Shown piece by piece: positions 6,688-14,142 of a DNA stretch of 16,211 nt (the first letter of the stretch is position 1; every line of letters starts with the position of its first letter). The notes under the pieces are model-generated. The model made no database searches. It was not told the DNA's origin and saw nothing but the letters and a program-made list of their open reading frames with translations. The position numbers and the translations under genes are program-made. The stretch is from an uncultured Bryobacteraceae bacterium (GTDB lineage: Bacteria; Acidobacteriota; Terriglobia; Bryobacterales; Bryobacteraceae): contig CAKZVG010000520.1 of the NCBI GenBank assembly GCA_937921835.1, positions 1 to 16,211 on the forward strand. Reading direction: 5' to 3'.

Positions 6688-8376
6688 GTGCGCGGATTTC
6701 TCGCAATACTCGCCACGCTGCTCTGGGCCGGCGCGGCGACGCCGCAACCCAACCCTGTGGACGCTCCCCTGCTCGACATCCTCGAGAAGGAGTTGCGGCG
6801 GAACTTCGAAGCGCTGCGGGAGAAGGCCGATCCGAAGCCATACTTCATTTCCTACGCCGTGACCGAGCAGGAGTCCTGGGGCGTTTCCGCTTCCCTGGGA
6901 GCGATTCTCAACGAGATGCGCAGCCATCGCCGCTACCTCGACGTCAGCGTGCGCGTGGGCAGTCCCGAACTGGACAACTACCGCCGCGTGCAGGGCGAGG
7001 TGCCGCAGTTCACCGGCGGCGTTCTGGTCACACTCGATGACGAACCCGACGCGCTGCGCCGCCGCCTGTGGCAGGAGACCGGCCGCGTGTACCGTCTGGC
7101 GGCCCAGCGCCTGACCGATATCACGACCCGCACCCAGGTGAAGCTCGCCGCCACGGACACCTCTCACGACTTCTCGATCGAGGAGCCCTCGCGCCACGTC
7201 GAACCGCGCGCTCCTCTGAAGGTCCCCGAAGCGGAATGGACGGCGCGGGCGCGCAGTCTCTCGGCGCTGTTCTCGAACTACCCGCTGGTGATTTCTTCGA
7301 CGGTGCGCTTCATGGCGCAGCGGGAAACGCGCTCCATCGTCACCAGCGAGGGAACGCGCGTGCAGAGCGGGCGCGGATACGCGCGGGTGATGTTCAACGC
7401 GCAGGGCAAAGCCGCCGACGGCATGAACCTGGGAACGGGGGAAAGCTTCGAGGCGGAAACCCCGGCGGGCCTTCCCGCCGCCGCCGCGCTCGAGAAAGCC
7501 GCGCACGCGGTGGCGGGCGACCTGACCGCTCTGCTGCGCGCGCCCGCGGTCGAGCCCTTTGTGGGTCCGGCGATTCTCTCCGGACGCGCGGCGGGCGTCT
7601 TCTTTCACGAGATCTTCGGCCACCGCGTCGAGGGGCACCGCCAGAAGGACGACACCGAGGGACAGACCTTCACGCGCAGCGTCGGCGAGAAAGTGCTGCC
7701 GGAGTTTCTCTCGGTGGTCTTCGACCCCACGCTCCGGAAACTGGCCGGCACGGAACTGAACGGCTGGTACGCCTACGACGACGAGGGCGTGAAGGCGCGG
7801 CGCGTGAATCTCGTCGAACACGGAATTCTGAAGACCTTCTTGTTGTCGCGCTCGCCGGTCGAGGGCTTCCCGAATTCGAACGGCCACGGGCGCCGCCAGC
7901 CCGGCCGCGAGGTCATGGCGCGTCAGTCCAACCTGATCGTCGAGTCCTCGAAAGCGGTGCCGGAAGCTCGCCTGCGCGAGTTGCTGATCGAGGAGATCAA
8001 GCGCCAGAAAAAGCCTTATGGCTACTACTTCGAGCACGTCACCGGCGGGTTTACCACCACCGGGCGCAGAGGCGTGCAGGCTTTCACGGTGATCCCGCTG
8101 GTGGTCTACCGCGTGTACCCGGACGGGCGTCCCGACGAGCTCGTGCGCGGCGCCGACATCGTGGGCACGCCGCTGGCGAGCTTCGGCAAGATTCTAGCGA
8201 CGTCGGACCGGCCGGGCGTCTTCAACGGTTACTGCGGCGCCGAATCAGGAGCGGTGCCGGTGGCCGCCGTTTCGCCCGCGCTGCTGATCTCCGAGATCGA
8301 GATCCAGAAGAAAGAAGTCGCCAAGGACCGGCCCCCGCTGCTGCCGCGCCCGGACGCCGAAGGGAGGCCGCGATGA
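6688..8376 (+). CDS. Exported TldD-like metallopeptidase (catalytic member)
   Basis: U62/TldD-family peptidase, 562 aa from GTG 6688. Counting from 6688, HEIFGH at 307-312 is the family HExxxH motif, and Cys516 (NGYCGAESGAVPV) matches the third metal ligand of E. coli TldD. Other family segments are GAKA-equivalent VEGFPNSNGHGR near 391-402 and the terminal SPALLISEIEIQKK. Unlike E. coli TldD, which is cytosolic, it begins with a signal peptide (RGFLAILATLLWAGAATPQ), so it should act in the periplasm. E. coli TldD forms a heterodimer with TldE/PmbA that degrades unfolded peptides and matures microcin B17. Here the partner would be the next gene, overlapping by ATGA at 8373-8376. GTG 6682 is an alternative start; 6688 puts Arg directly after Met and gives the better signal peptide. 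It is longer than the usual ~480 aa because of the signal and extra N-terminal sequence. Confidence 0.9.
   Translation: MRGFLAILATLLWAGAATPQPNPVDAPLLDILEKELRRNFEALREKADPKPYFISYAVTEQESWGVSASLGAILNEMRSHRRYLDVSVRVGSPELDNYRRVQGEVPQFTGGVLVTLDDEPDALRRRLWQETGRVYRLAAQRLTDITTRTQVKLAATDTSHDFSIEEPSRHVEPRAPLKVPEAEWTARARSLSALFSNYPLVISSTVRFMAQRETRSIVTSEGTRVQSGRGYARVMFNAQGKAADGMNLGTGESFEAETPAGLPAAAALEKAAHAVAGDLTALLRAPAVEPFVGPAILSGRAAGVFFHEIFGHRVEGHRQKDDTEGQTFTRSVGEKVLPEFLSVVFDPTLRKLAGTELNGWYAYDDEGVKARRVNLVEHGILKTFLLSRSPVEGFPNSNGHGRRQPGREVMARQSNLIVESSKAVPEARLRELLIEEIKRQKKPYGYYFEHVTGGFTTTGRRGVQAFTVIPLVVYRVYPDGRPDELVRGADIVGTPLASFGKILATSDRPGVFNGYCGAESGAVPVAAVSPALLISEIEIQKKEVAKDRPPLLPRPDAEGRPR
8361..8367 (+). 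promoter_or_regulatory. Ribosome binding site of the TldE-like gene
   Basis: AGGGAGG lies 5 bases before ATG 8373, inside the last codons of the TldD-like gene. It fixes the start of the second gene at 8373, although the frame stays open for more than 1.2 kb further upstream because of GC-rich codon bias. Confidence 0.65.
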
Positions 8377-10130
8377 AGCCGCCGGCCGCGCTCGCCATCC
8401 TGCTGGCGCTGGCCTGGCACGCCGCGGCGCAGAAGGCGGGCGAATCCGACCCCCTGCTGGAGGCCATGCGCCAGGAACTCAAGCGCTCCGAGGCGCTGCG
8501 GGTGGTGAATCTCGATGCGCCCTACTACCTCGAGTACGCGGTCGACGACGCCGAGAACTTTCGCGCCGCGGCCAGCTTTGGCGGGCTGATCGAGGCGCAG
8601 CGCACCCGCCTGCGCGTTCCCCGGATCCAGGTCCGGGTGGGCGATTACCAGTTCGACAACACCAATTTCGTCTATACCGATTTCGCCGGCGGCACGCGCT
8701 ACGAAGCCGAGCAGATGCCGCTGGACGGCCTGGTCCCCAACCTGCGCCATAGCCTCTGGTTGGGCACGGACCGGATGTACAAGGCCGCGGTCGAGATGCT
8801 GGCGGCCAAGCGCGCGGCGCTCAAGAATATGCAGCAGAGCGAGGAACTGGCCGACTTCGCCCGCGCGCAGCCGGTGAAGATGCTGCTGGAGGCCCGCATT
8901 GCGAAGGTAAACGAAGCGGAGTGGAGCAGGCGCGTGCGCGCGCTCTCGGCGCTCTTCCGAAAGTACCCGGCGGTGCTCAGTTCGAACGTCGAAGTGGAGA
9001 GCATCCAGTCGGTCTACTATTTCCACAACACCGAGGGCAGCGAACTCCGCCTTCCGGAGCGCCTGCTACAGATCCGCGTGCGCGCCGCCGCGCAGGCCCC
9101 CGACGGCGCGCAGGTGCGTGACATGGCCGTGTGGATGGGACCCGACCCCGCCGCGCTGCCGCCCGAGGCCGGGCTGCGCGCGCTGGTGGAAGACACCGCG
9201 AAAAACGTCACCGCCTTCGCCGCCGCGCCCAAGGCCGGCGACTACACCGGTCCAGTGCTCTTCGAGGGCGAGGCCGCCTGCCAGCTCTTCGCCGAAGTGG
9301 TGGGACGCAACCTGCGCCTGACGCGCCGCCCGGTGGCGGTTCCCGGACGTCCCGCTCCGGTGGCCGCCACGGAGTTCGAAGGCCGGCTGGGGGCGCGCGT
9401 GCTCCCGGAGTGGCTGGACATCGCCGACGATCCCTCGCGCAGGGAATGGCGGGGGAAGCCGCTGCTCGGCTGGTTTCCGGCCGACATCGAGGCAGTGGTT
9501 CCCAAGCCGCTCACCCTGATCGAGAAGGGCGTGCTGAAGGCTTACCTGCTGACGCGCCAGCCGGTGCGGGGATTCCCGGAATCCAACGGCCGGGCGCGGC
9601 TGACGGGAGGCTTCGGCGCCAAGGCGCCGTGCTTCGGCAACCTGCTGGTGACGGCGCGCGAGAGCGTGCCGCTGGCGGAGTTGCGCGCCAGGATGCTCGC
9701 GCTGTGCAAGGCGCGCGGCAAGCCGTACGGCCTCGTGGTCCGCCGGATGGACTTTCCCTCCTCGGCCTCGCTTGAGGAACTGCGCCGGGTGATCGCCGCC
9801 GCGCAGTCGGGCGGGGCGCGCGTGGTCAGCAGCCCGCTGCTGGTCTACCGCCTCTACCCGGACGGCCGCGAGGAGCCGGTGCGCGGGCTGCGCTTCCGCG
9901 CCCTGGATTCCCGAGCGCTCAAAGACATGCTCGCCGCCTCGCGCGAAATGGAGGTCTTCCACTACCTCGAAAACGGGGCCCCGATGGCCATCATCGGCGG
10001 CGCCGGCTATGTGACGCAGGTGTCGGTGGTGGCGCCCTCGGTGCTGGTCGACGATCTGGAAATGCAGACGCCGCGGGAGGAGCGGCCCGATCCGCCGGTT
10101 GTTCCGCCGCCGCCCTTCGGCGCGCAGTAG
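8373..10130 (+). CDS. Exported TldD/PmbA-like paralogue lacking the metal site
   Basis: The 585-aa product is homologous to the preceding TldD-like protein along its length. For example, GVLKAYLLTRQPVRGFPESN (387-406) matches GILKTFLLSRSPVEGFPNSN, and VYRLYPDGREEPVRG matches VYRVYPDGRPDELVRG. The HExxxH position reads AEVVGR (307-312), so both His are gone while Glu308 remains. The Cys ligand near the C-terminus is replaced in the segment AGYVTQVSVVAPS. It is thus a predicted non-catalytic partner, as E. coli TldE/PmbA is for TldD. A signal peptide (PPAALAILLALAWHAAAQ) implies the same periplasmic location. The end is a proline-rich tail (PPVVPPPPFGAQ). It overlaps the catalytic gene by 4 bp with a strong ribosome binding site, which favours balanced synthesis of a heterodimer. 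Substrate is unknown. Confidence 0.88.
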   Translation: MKPPAALAILLALAWHAAAQKAGESDPLLEAMRQELKRSEALRVVNLDAPYYLEYAVDDAENFRAAASFGGLIEAQRTRLRVPRIQVRVGDYQFDNTNFVYTDFAGGTRYEAEQMPLDGLVPNLRHSLWLGTDRMYKAAVEMLAAKRAALKNMQQSEELADFARAQPVKMLLEARIAKVNEAEWSRRVRALSALFRKYPAVLSSNVEVESIQSVYYFHNTEGSELRLPERLLQIRVRAAAQAPDGAQVRDMAVWMGPDPAALPPEAGLRALVEDTAKNVTAFAAAPKAGDYTGPVLFEGEAACQLFAEVVGRNLRLTRRPVAVPGRPAPVAATEFEGRLGARVLPEWLDIADDPSRREWRGKPLLGWFPADIEAVVPKPLTLIEKGVLKAYLLTRQPVRGFPESNGRARLTGGFGAKAPCFGNLLVTARESVPLAELRARMLALCKARGKPYGLVVRRMDFPSSASLEELRRVIAAAQSGGARVVSSPLLVYRLYPDGREEPVRGLRFRALDSRALKDMLAASREMEVFHYLENGAPMAIIGGAGYVTQVSVVAPSVLVDDLEMQTPREERPDPPVVPPPPFGAQ

Positions 10131-10133
10131 TCC

Positions 10134-12494
10134 ATGGGCATTCTCGGGCGGACGGTTTTCCTCGAAATCCTCTCGGGCGCCCTTCTCGGGGGCGTGCTGT
10201 TCACCTTCGTGCTCTCGCTCCAGCGCGTGGCGCGGCTGTTCGAGGTGATGGTGCGGGCCTCGGCTCCGTTGCCGTCGGTGCTTGAGCTGTTCGCTCTGGT
10301 GCTGCCCTTCGCCCTCACGTTTACGGTGCCGGTGGGGGTGCTGGTGGGCGTGCTCATCGGGCTCAGCCGCATGGCAAGCGACGGGGAGATCATCGCCTTG
10401 CGGGCCTCGGGTGTGCCGGGCCGGCGGGTGCTGTTTCCGGTGCTGCTGTTCGCCGCGCTGGCAACCGCGGCGGCGGCCGCCTGCTCGCTGTGGCTCAACC
10501 CCTACTCGATCCGCAGGAGCACCCAGATCCTGAACGCGCTGATGGCCACGCAGGTCACGGCCGAGATCACGCCGCGCGTGTTCGAGGAGAAGTTCTCGGG
10601 ATCCAACATCGTGCTCTACGTCGGCGATGTCATCCCGGAGGGCAAGGTGGTGCGCTGGCGGCAGGTCTTCATGGCCGACCTGACGCCTCCCGAGGAGCGC
10701 TCCAGCGGCGCCCGCGAGCGCGGCGAGGGTCCCAAAATCACCGTTTCGCAGGAGGCCCTGGCCGTCTCCGACGTGGCCCACAACCGCATCCAACTCTCCA
10801 TGCGGGGCGTCACTTCGCACGAGGTGGGCCGCGAGCCGGGAGAGTACTTCAGTTCCGCCTTCCCGAAGGGCGAACAGACGCTCGATGCCCGCCCGCCGGC
10901 GGAGGTGAAGGCGCGTCCCTACGTGGAGATGGACACCGGTCCGCTCTTCCGCGCCGCGTACGGCCCGCCGGCCGAGGGCGCCAATCCGGCCGCCGCGCGC
11001 ATCGAGTTGCACCAGCGACTGGCGCTGCCGCCCGCCTGCCTGCTGATGGCCCTGCTCGGCATCCCGCTCGGGGTTTCCACGCGCAAGTCCGGCAAGTCGA
11101 CCGCCTTTGTCGTGACCGTGCTCATCGCGTTCCTCTATTACATGGGGCTGATCAGCCTCATCGGGCTGGCGCGCGAAGGCGCGCTGCCGGTGGAGGTGGC
11201 GGCCTGGCTGCCGAACGCGCTCTTCGCCCTGGCCGGCCTGGTGCTGATCGCGCGTCTGGAGAGACCCGGCGACCACGACGCCATCGGGGCCGTGCGCGGC
11301 TTCTTCGCGCGCCTCTTTGAGCGTCTCGGCGGCGCGGTCCGCGGCCGGCAGGCGGCGGGCGCCGCGCTGCCTTACCTCTCGCGGCTCGGCCGGCTCCCGC
11401 TGCTGCCGCAGCTCATCGATACCTACATCCTGAGCAGTTTCCTGTTCTACTTCTGCCTGCTGCTGGCCAGCTTCGTGCTGATGGCGCAGGTGTTCTTTTT
11501 CTTCGAACTGCTGAGCGACATCATCAAGAACCAGATCGCCATGTCGCGCGTGTTCGAATACCTGTTCTTTCTGACCCCCAAGCTCATCTACGATTCCACC
11601 CCCGTCAGCGTCCTGGTGGCGGTGCTGGTCACCTTCGGCGTGCTGACCAAGCACAATGAGATCACCGCCATGAAGGCCTGCGGCATCAGCCTGCACCGCC
11701 TCTCGGTGCCCATCCTGCTGTCGAGCAGCCTGCTCACCGCCGGGCTTTTCGCCTTCGATCATTACTATGTCCCGGAGGCCAACCGGCGCCAGGACGCGAT
11801 CCGCAACGAAATCAAGAACCGCCCCGTCCAGACCTGGCTCCAACCCGACCGCAAGTGGATCATGGGCCAGAACTCGCGCGTTTTCTACTACCGCTACTTC
11901 GATCCCGCCGACAGCGTCATGGTGGGTGTGAACGTCTACGAACTCGACCCCGCGACCTTCCGCCTGCGGCGCCACATCTGGGCCGAACGCGCGCGCTGGG
12001 AACCGCCGCTGAAAAGCTGGGTTTTCCAAAACGGCTGGACCCGCGACATCGACGGCGTGCGGGTGAAGAGCTTCCGCGATTTCCAGGCCACCACCTTCGC
12101 CGAAATCGAGGAGCCGCCCAGTTACTTTCTGAAAGAAGTCAAGCAGGATAAGCAAATGAACTTCCGCGAACTGGACGCCTACATCCGCGAACTGCGCCAG
12201 AGCGGCTTCGACACGGTGCGGCTCCAGGTCCAGTTCCACAAGAAGTTCTCGGTGCCGCTGTTCGCGCTCATCATGGCCATGATCTCGGTGCCGTTCGCTT
12301 TCCTGACCGGCAACCGCGGCGCCATGGCCGGGGTGGGCGTGAGCTTCGGCATCGCCATCGCCTACTGGGCCGTGAACCAGTTGTTCGAGCAGTTCGGCAA
12401 CGTGAGCCAGTTGCCGCCCGAGGTGGCCGCCTGGTCACCCGGCGCGCTGTTCGCGCTGGCGGGCACCTACCTGCTGGCGCGCATGCGGACCTGA
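10134..12494 (+). CDS. LptF-LptG fusion permease (YjgP/YjgQ family, duplicated)
   Basis: LptF and LptG are the two inner-membrane subunits which, with the LptB ATPase, extract LPS from the membrane and pass it to LptC/LptA. Here one 786-aa chain carries both. Unit 1 covers about residues 1-378: membrane helices near 10-30, 50-77, 98-120, a periplasmic jellyroll about 125-290, then helices near 295-312, 322-344, 354-373. A basic, Arg-rich linker follows at about 378-424. Unit 2 repeats the plan at about 425-786: helices near 432-452, 487-505, 522-542, jellyroll about 545-690, helices near 705-725, 730-750, 766-783. Coupling-helix motifs occur in both halves (SDGEIIALRASG; KHNEITAMKACG). Even numbers of helices put the linker in the cytoplasm, so the fusion fits known topology. 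E. coli LptF plus LptG total about 726 aa. It starts 3 bp after the TldE-like stop without a clear ribosome binding site, suggesting coupling. Confidence 0.88.
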   Translation: MGILGRTVFLEILSGALLGGVLFTFVLSLQRVARLFEVMVRASAPLPSVLELFALVLPFALTFTVPVGVLVGVLIGLSRMASDGEIIALRASGVPGRRVLFPVLLFAALATAAAAACSLWLNPYSIRRSTQILNALMATQVTAEITPRVFEEKFSGSNIVLYVGDVIPEGKVVRWRQVFMADLTPPEERSSGARERGEGPKITVSQEALAVSDVAHNRIQLSMRGVTSHEVGREPGEYFSSAFPKGEQTLDARPPAEVKARPYVEMDTGPLFRAAYGPPAEGANPAAARIELHQRLALPPACLLMALLGIPLGVSTRKSGKSTAFVVTVLIAFLYYMGLISLIGLAREGALPVEVAAWLPNALFALAGLVLIARLERPGDHDAIGAVRGFFARLFERLGGAVRGRQAAGAALPYLSRLGRLPLLPQLIDTYILSSFLFYFCLLLASFVLMAQVFFFFELLSDIIKNQIAMSRVFEYLFFLTPKLIYDSTPVSVLVAVLVTFGVLTKHNEITAMKACGISLHRLSVPILLSSSLLTAGLFAFDHYYVPEANRRQDAIRNEIKNRPVQTWLQPDRKWIMGQNSRVFYYRYFDPADSVMVGVNVYELDPATFRLRRHIWAERARWEPPLKSWVFQNGWTRDIDGVRVKSFRDFQATTFAEIEEPPSYFLKEVKQDKQMNFRELDAYIRELRQSGFDTVRLQVQFHKKFSVPLFALIMAMISVPFAFLTGNRGAMAGVGVSFGIAIAYWAVNQLFEQFGNVSQLPPEVAAWSPGALFALAGTYLLARMRT

Positions 12495-12499
12495 AGCGG

Positions 12500-12524
12500 C
12501 GGCCGCCGCCCTCAAAGGCGGCCG
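12500..12524. terminator. GC-rich hairpin between convergent genes
   Basis: CGGCCGCC (12500-12507) pairs perfectly with GGCGGCCG (12517-12524) around a 9-base loop, five bases after the stop of the LptFG fusion. There is no T-run on either side, so it is not a canonical intrinsic terminator. It could be a U-tract-less terminator or an mRNA 3'-end stabiliser. The remaining 12525-12662, up to the convergent stop at 12663, is GC-rich and contains two similar copies of an agcaggccgg element but no convincing gene. Confidence 0.3.
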
Positions 12525-12662
12525 GACGCCGGAATGCGTGGGTTGATCCGATGGCGCGGAAGCGCGAAGTCCGTGTCCCGGCAGCAGGCCGGCTCGCCGG
12601 TGGACGCCTTGTCCCGGTAACCGCCGCCGGGAAGCAGGCCGGGCGCCGGGTTCGCCGGCCGG

Positions 12663-14075
12663 TCAGAAACTCAACACCGTGTGCCAGATGAACAGGTACG
12701 CCAGTCCCTCGATATTGTCCCAGACCTGGCGCACGAGCTGCGCGTCGCCGGTGATGGGCGGAAGCTCCTTGAGTTTCTCCTCGAAGGGCAGGCAGACGCC
12801 GGGCTGCGGGCGGTGTCCGGTGATCCAGGCCGGCAGCCCGGAAGCCGGAACCGCGGCGGGCTCGGGAGCGAGTTTGGGCGAGGGCGAGGAGGGCGAGCGG
12901 TAGACGCCGTATTCGAGCGTGGCGTCGGTCATCGCGCGCAGGTTTTCGATGGTGGCGTCGTTCTGCATGATGGCGCTGGCGTCCATGATGTAGCCGCCAT
13001 CGGCGCCGATGGACTCGATCAGCTTGCGGCACTGCGCCTTGACCTCCTCGGGTTTTCCGAAGGCCAACAGCGCGTTGGGCACGCCGCCGCTTAAGCAGAA
13101 CTTCCGGCCGAGCACGCGGTGCACTTCGGCCGGGTCGCCGCGGTCGATGTGGTAGACGATGCTGCCGGCGGGCAGTTCGGCGAAGCGGTCGAGATGGGCG
13201 TCCCACTTGCCCTCGGCGTAAAACAGCACCTGGTTGCCCTGCGCCCAGAGCGCTTCGACCATAGGCTTCAGCGTCGGCCAGTAGATGCGGTCGAAGTCGT
13301 CTTTGGAGATGAACGGTACGCAGCCGCGGTGCATCCAGATGGGGATGGGAAGCTGCCTGGCCGGGTCGGCGCTGGTGAGCGCGACGTGCGCCAGGTGCGG
13401 CATCAGGGCGCGGCAGGCTTTCTCGACCTTTTCGGGAATCTCCTTGAGGTCGAAGGCGAGTCCGATATAGCCGCGGAATTTGTCGGCCAGAATGTCGAGC
13501 GGAGCCTTCAGCATGCCGCAGATGGACGACGGCGTGCCGCACTCGCGCCGCATGCGGTCGATCTGCCCGCCAAAGGCCGAGAAGTAGCTGAGCATCGCCA
13601 TCCCGCCCTTCACCAGGGCGAGTTTGCTGCGATAGGAGCCGCCGCCGGCCTCGGCCGACACGCGCGGCAGCCAGGTCTCGTACAGAAAGCGGACCGGGTC
13701 TTCGATCAACTCGTCGTACTCCTCGCGCCGCATGTAAGCGTCCTGTTCGGGCGGTTCGCGATATTGAAAGCCGACGTCGGGGCCGACGTCGATGCCGGGC
13801 ACGCCGTAGTAGCGCAGGCCCATGGCCTGGGTGAGGCCGGTCCAGACCCAGACCATGTTGGGGACCACCGCGTCCCACTCGAAGTCCTTGCAACAACGGA
13901 TCACGGCCTCGAAGGCCTTGTTGTAGTCGTGGGTCACCTCCTGGCAGGTGAAGCCCGCATAGCGGGCGGTGATTTCGGCCGCGAAGGGGCGCAGGGGAAC
14001 GCGGTCCGGCATGCCGTTGCGCATGGCCGTGACGTAGCGGTTCAACCGGGACTGGTAAAGCTCTTCGTTGGTCAT
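12663..14075 (-). CDS. Uroporphyrinogen decarboxylase superfamily protein with C-terminal extension
   Basis: The 470-aa product has a URO-D-type TIM barrel at about residues 1-392 (NRYVTAMRNGMPDRVPLRPF; MWVWTG region near 75-80; FISKDDFDRIYWPTLKPMVE; SIVYHIDRGDPAEV; FCLSGGVPNALLAFGKPEEV; GGYIMDASAIM). True HemE decarboxylates uroporphyrinogen III; relatives such as MtaA/CmuA transfer methyl groups to corrinoids using Zn bound by an HxC...C motif. Where that motif would lie this protein reads FYAEGKWDAHLDRF, without the HxC pair, so neither activity can be assigned. Residues 393-470 form a Ser/Pro-rich linker followed by a segment ending in IEGLAYLFIWHTVLSF, outside the standard domain. The start at 14075 (MTNEELYQSRLNRYV) is chosen over an upstream open stretch that is Arg/Pro-rich and resembles no protein. 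It lies 67 bp downstream of the RidA-family gene on the same strand. Confidence 0.83.
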   Translation of the reverse strand: MTNEELYQSRLNRYVTAMRNGMPDRVPLRPFAAEITARYAGFTCQEVTHDYNKAFEAVIRCCKDFEWDAVVPNMVWVWTGLTQAMGLRYYGVPGIDVGPDVGFQYREPPEQDAYMRREEYDELIEDPVRFLYETWLPRVSAEAGGGSYRSKLALVKGGMAMLSYFSAFGGQIDRMRRECGTPSSICGMLKAPLDILADKFRGYIGLAFDLKEIPEKVEKACRALMPHLAHVALTSADPARQLPIPIWMHRGCVPFISKDDFDRIYWPTLKPMVEALWAQGNQVLFYAEGKWDAHLDRFAELPAGSIVYHIDRGDPAEVHRVLGRKFCLSGGVPNALLAFGKPEEVKAQCRKLIESIGADGGYIMDASAIMQNDATIENLRAMTDATLEYGVYRSPSSPSPKLAPEPAAVPASGLPAWITGHRPQPGVCLPFEEKLKELPPITGDAQLVRQVWDNIEGLAYLFIWHTVLSF

Positions 14076-14142
14076 CGTCGCCTGCTCACCGAACCACGTT
14101 ATCGGATTTTCGCCTCCGGTGGGGGCAGGCGCGCGAGACGCT

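Noticed and set aside
6001..8037. A 678-codon minus-strand frame spanning the divergent promoter region and the TldD-like gene.
   Set aside because: It is antisense to the TldD-like gene and out of frame with the receptor. Composition is shadow-like, with no motifs.
7068..8372. The frame of the TldE-like gene stays open for 1.3 kb upstream, which could suggest a larger protein.
   Set aside because: The upstream part is an Arg/Pro/Gly-rich shadow of the TldD-like gene. A strong ribosome binding site, an ATG and a signal peptide all place the start at 8373.
9066..12239. A 1057-codon open frame on the minus strand, rich in His, Gln, Arg and Glu, lying opposite the TldE-like and LptFG genes.
   Set aside because: It is antisense to two genes with clear family motifs, has low-complexity composition typical of GC-rich shadow frames, and shows no recognisable domain.
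12525..12662. A minus-strand stretch after the URO-D-like stop that reads as a plausible peptide (includes GGGYRDKASTGEPACCRDTD).
   Set aside because: No start codon with a ribosome binding site, a stop lies just upstream, and it is under 50 residues with no recognised family. It may be a gene remnant, but this cannot be supported.
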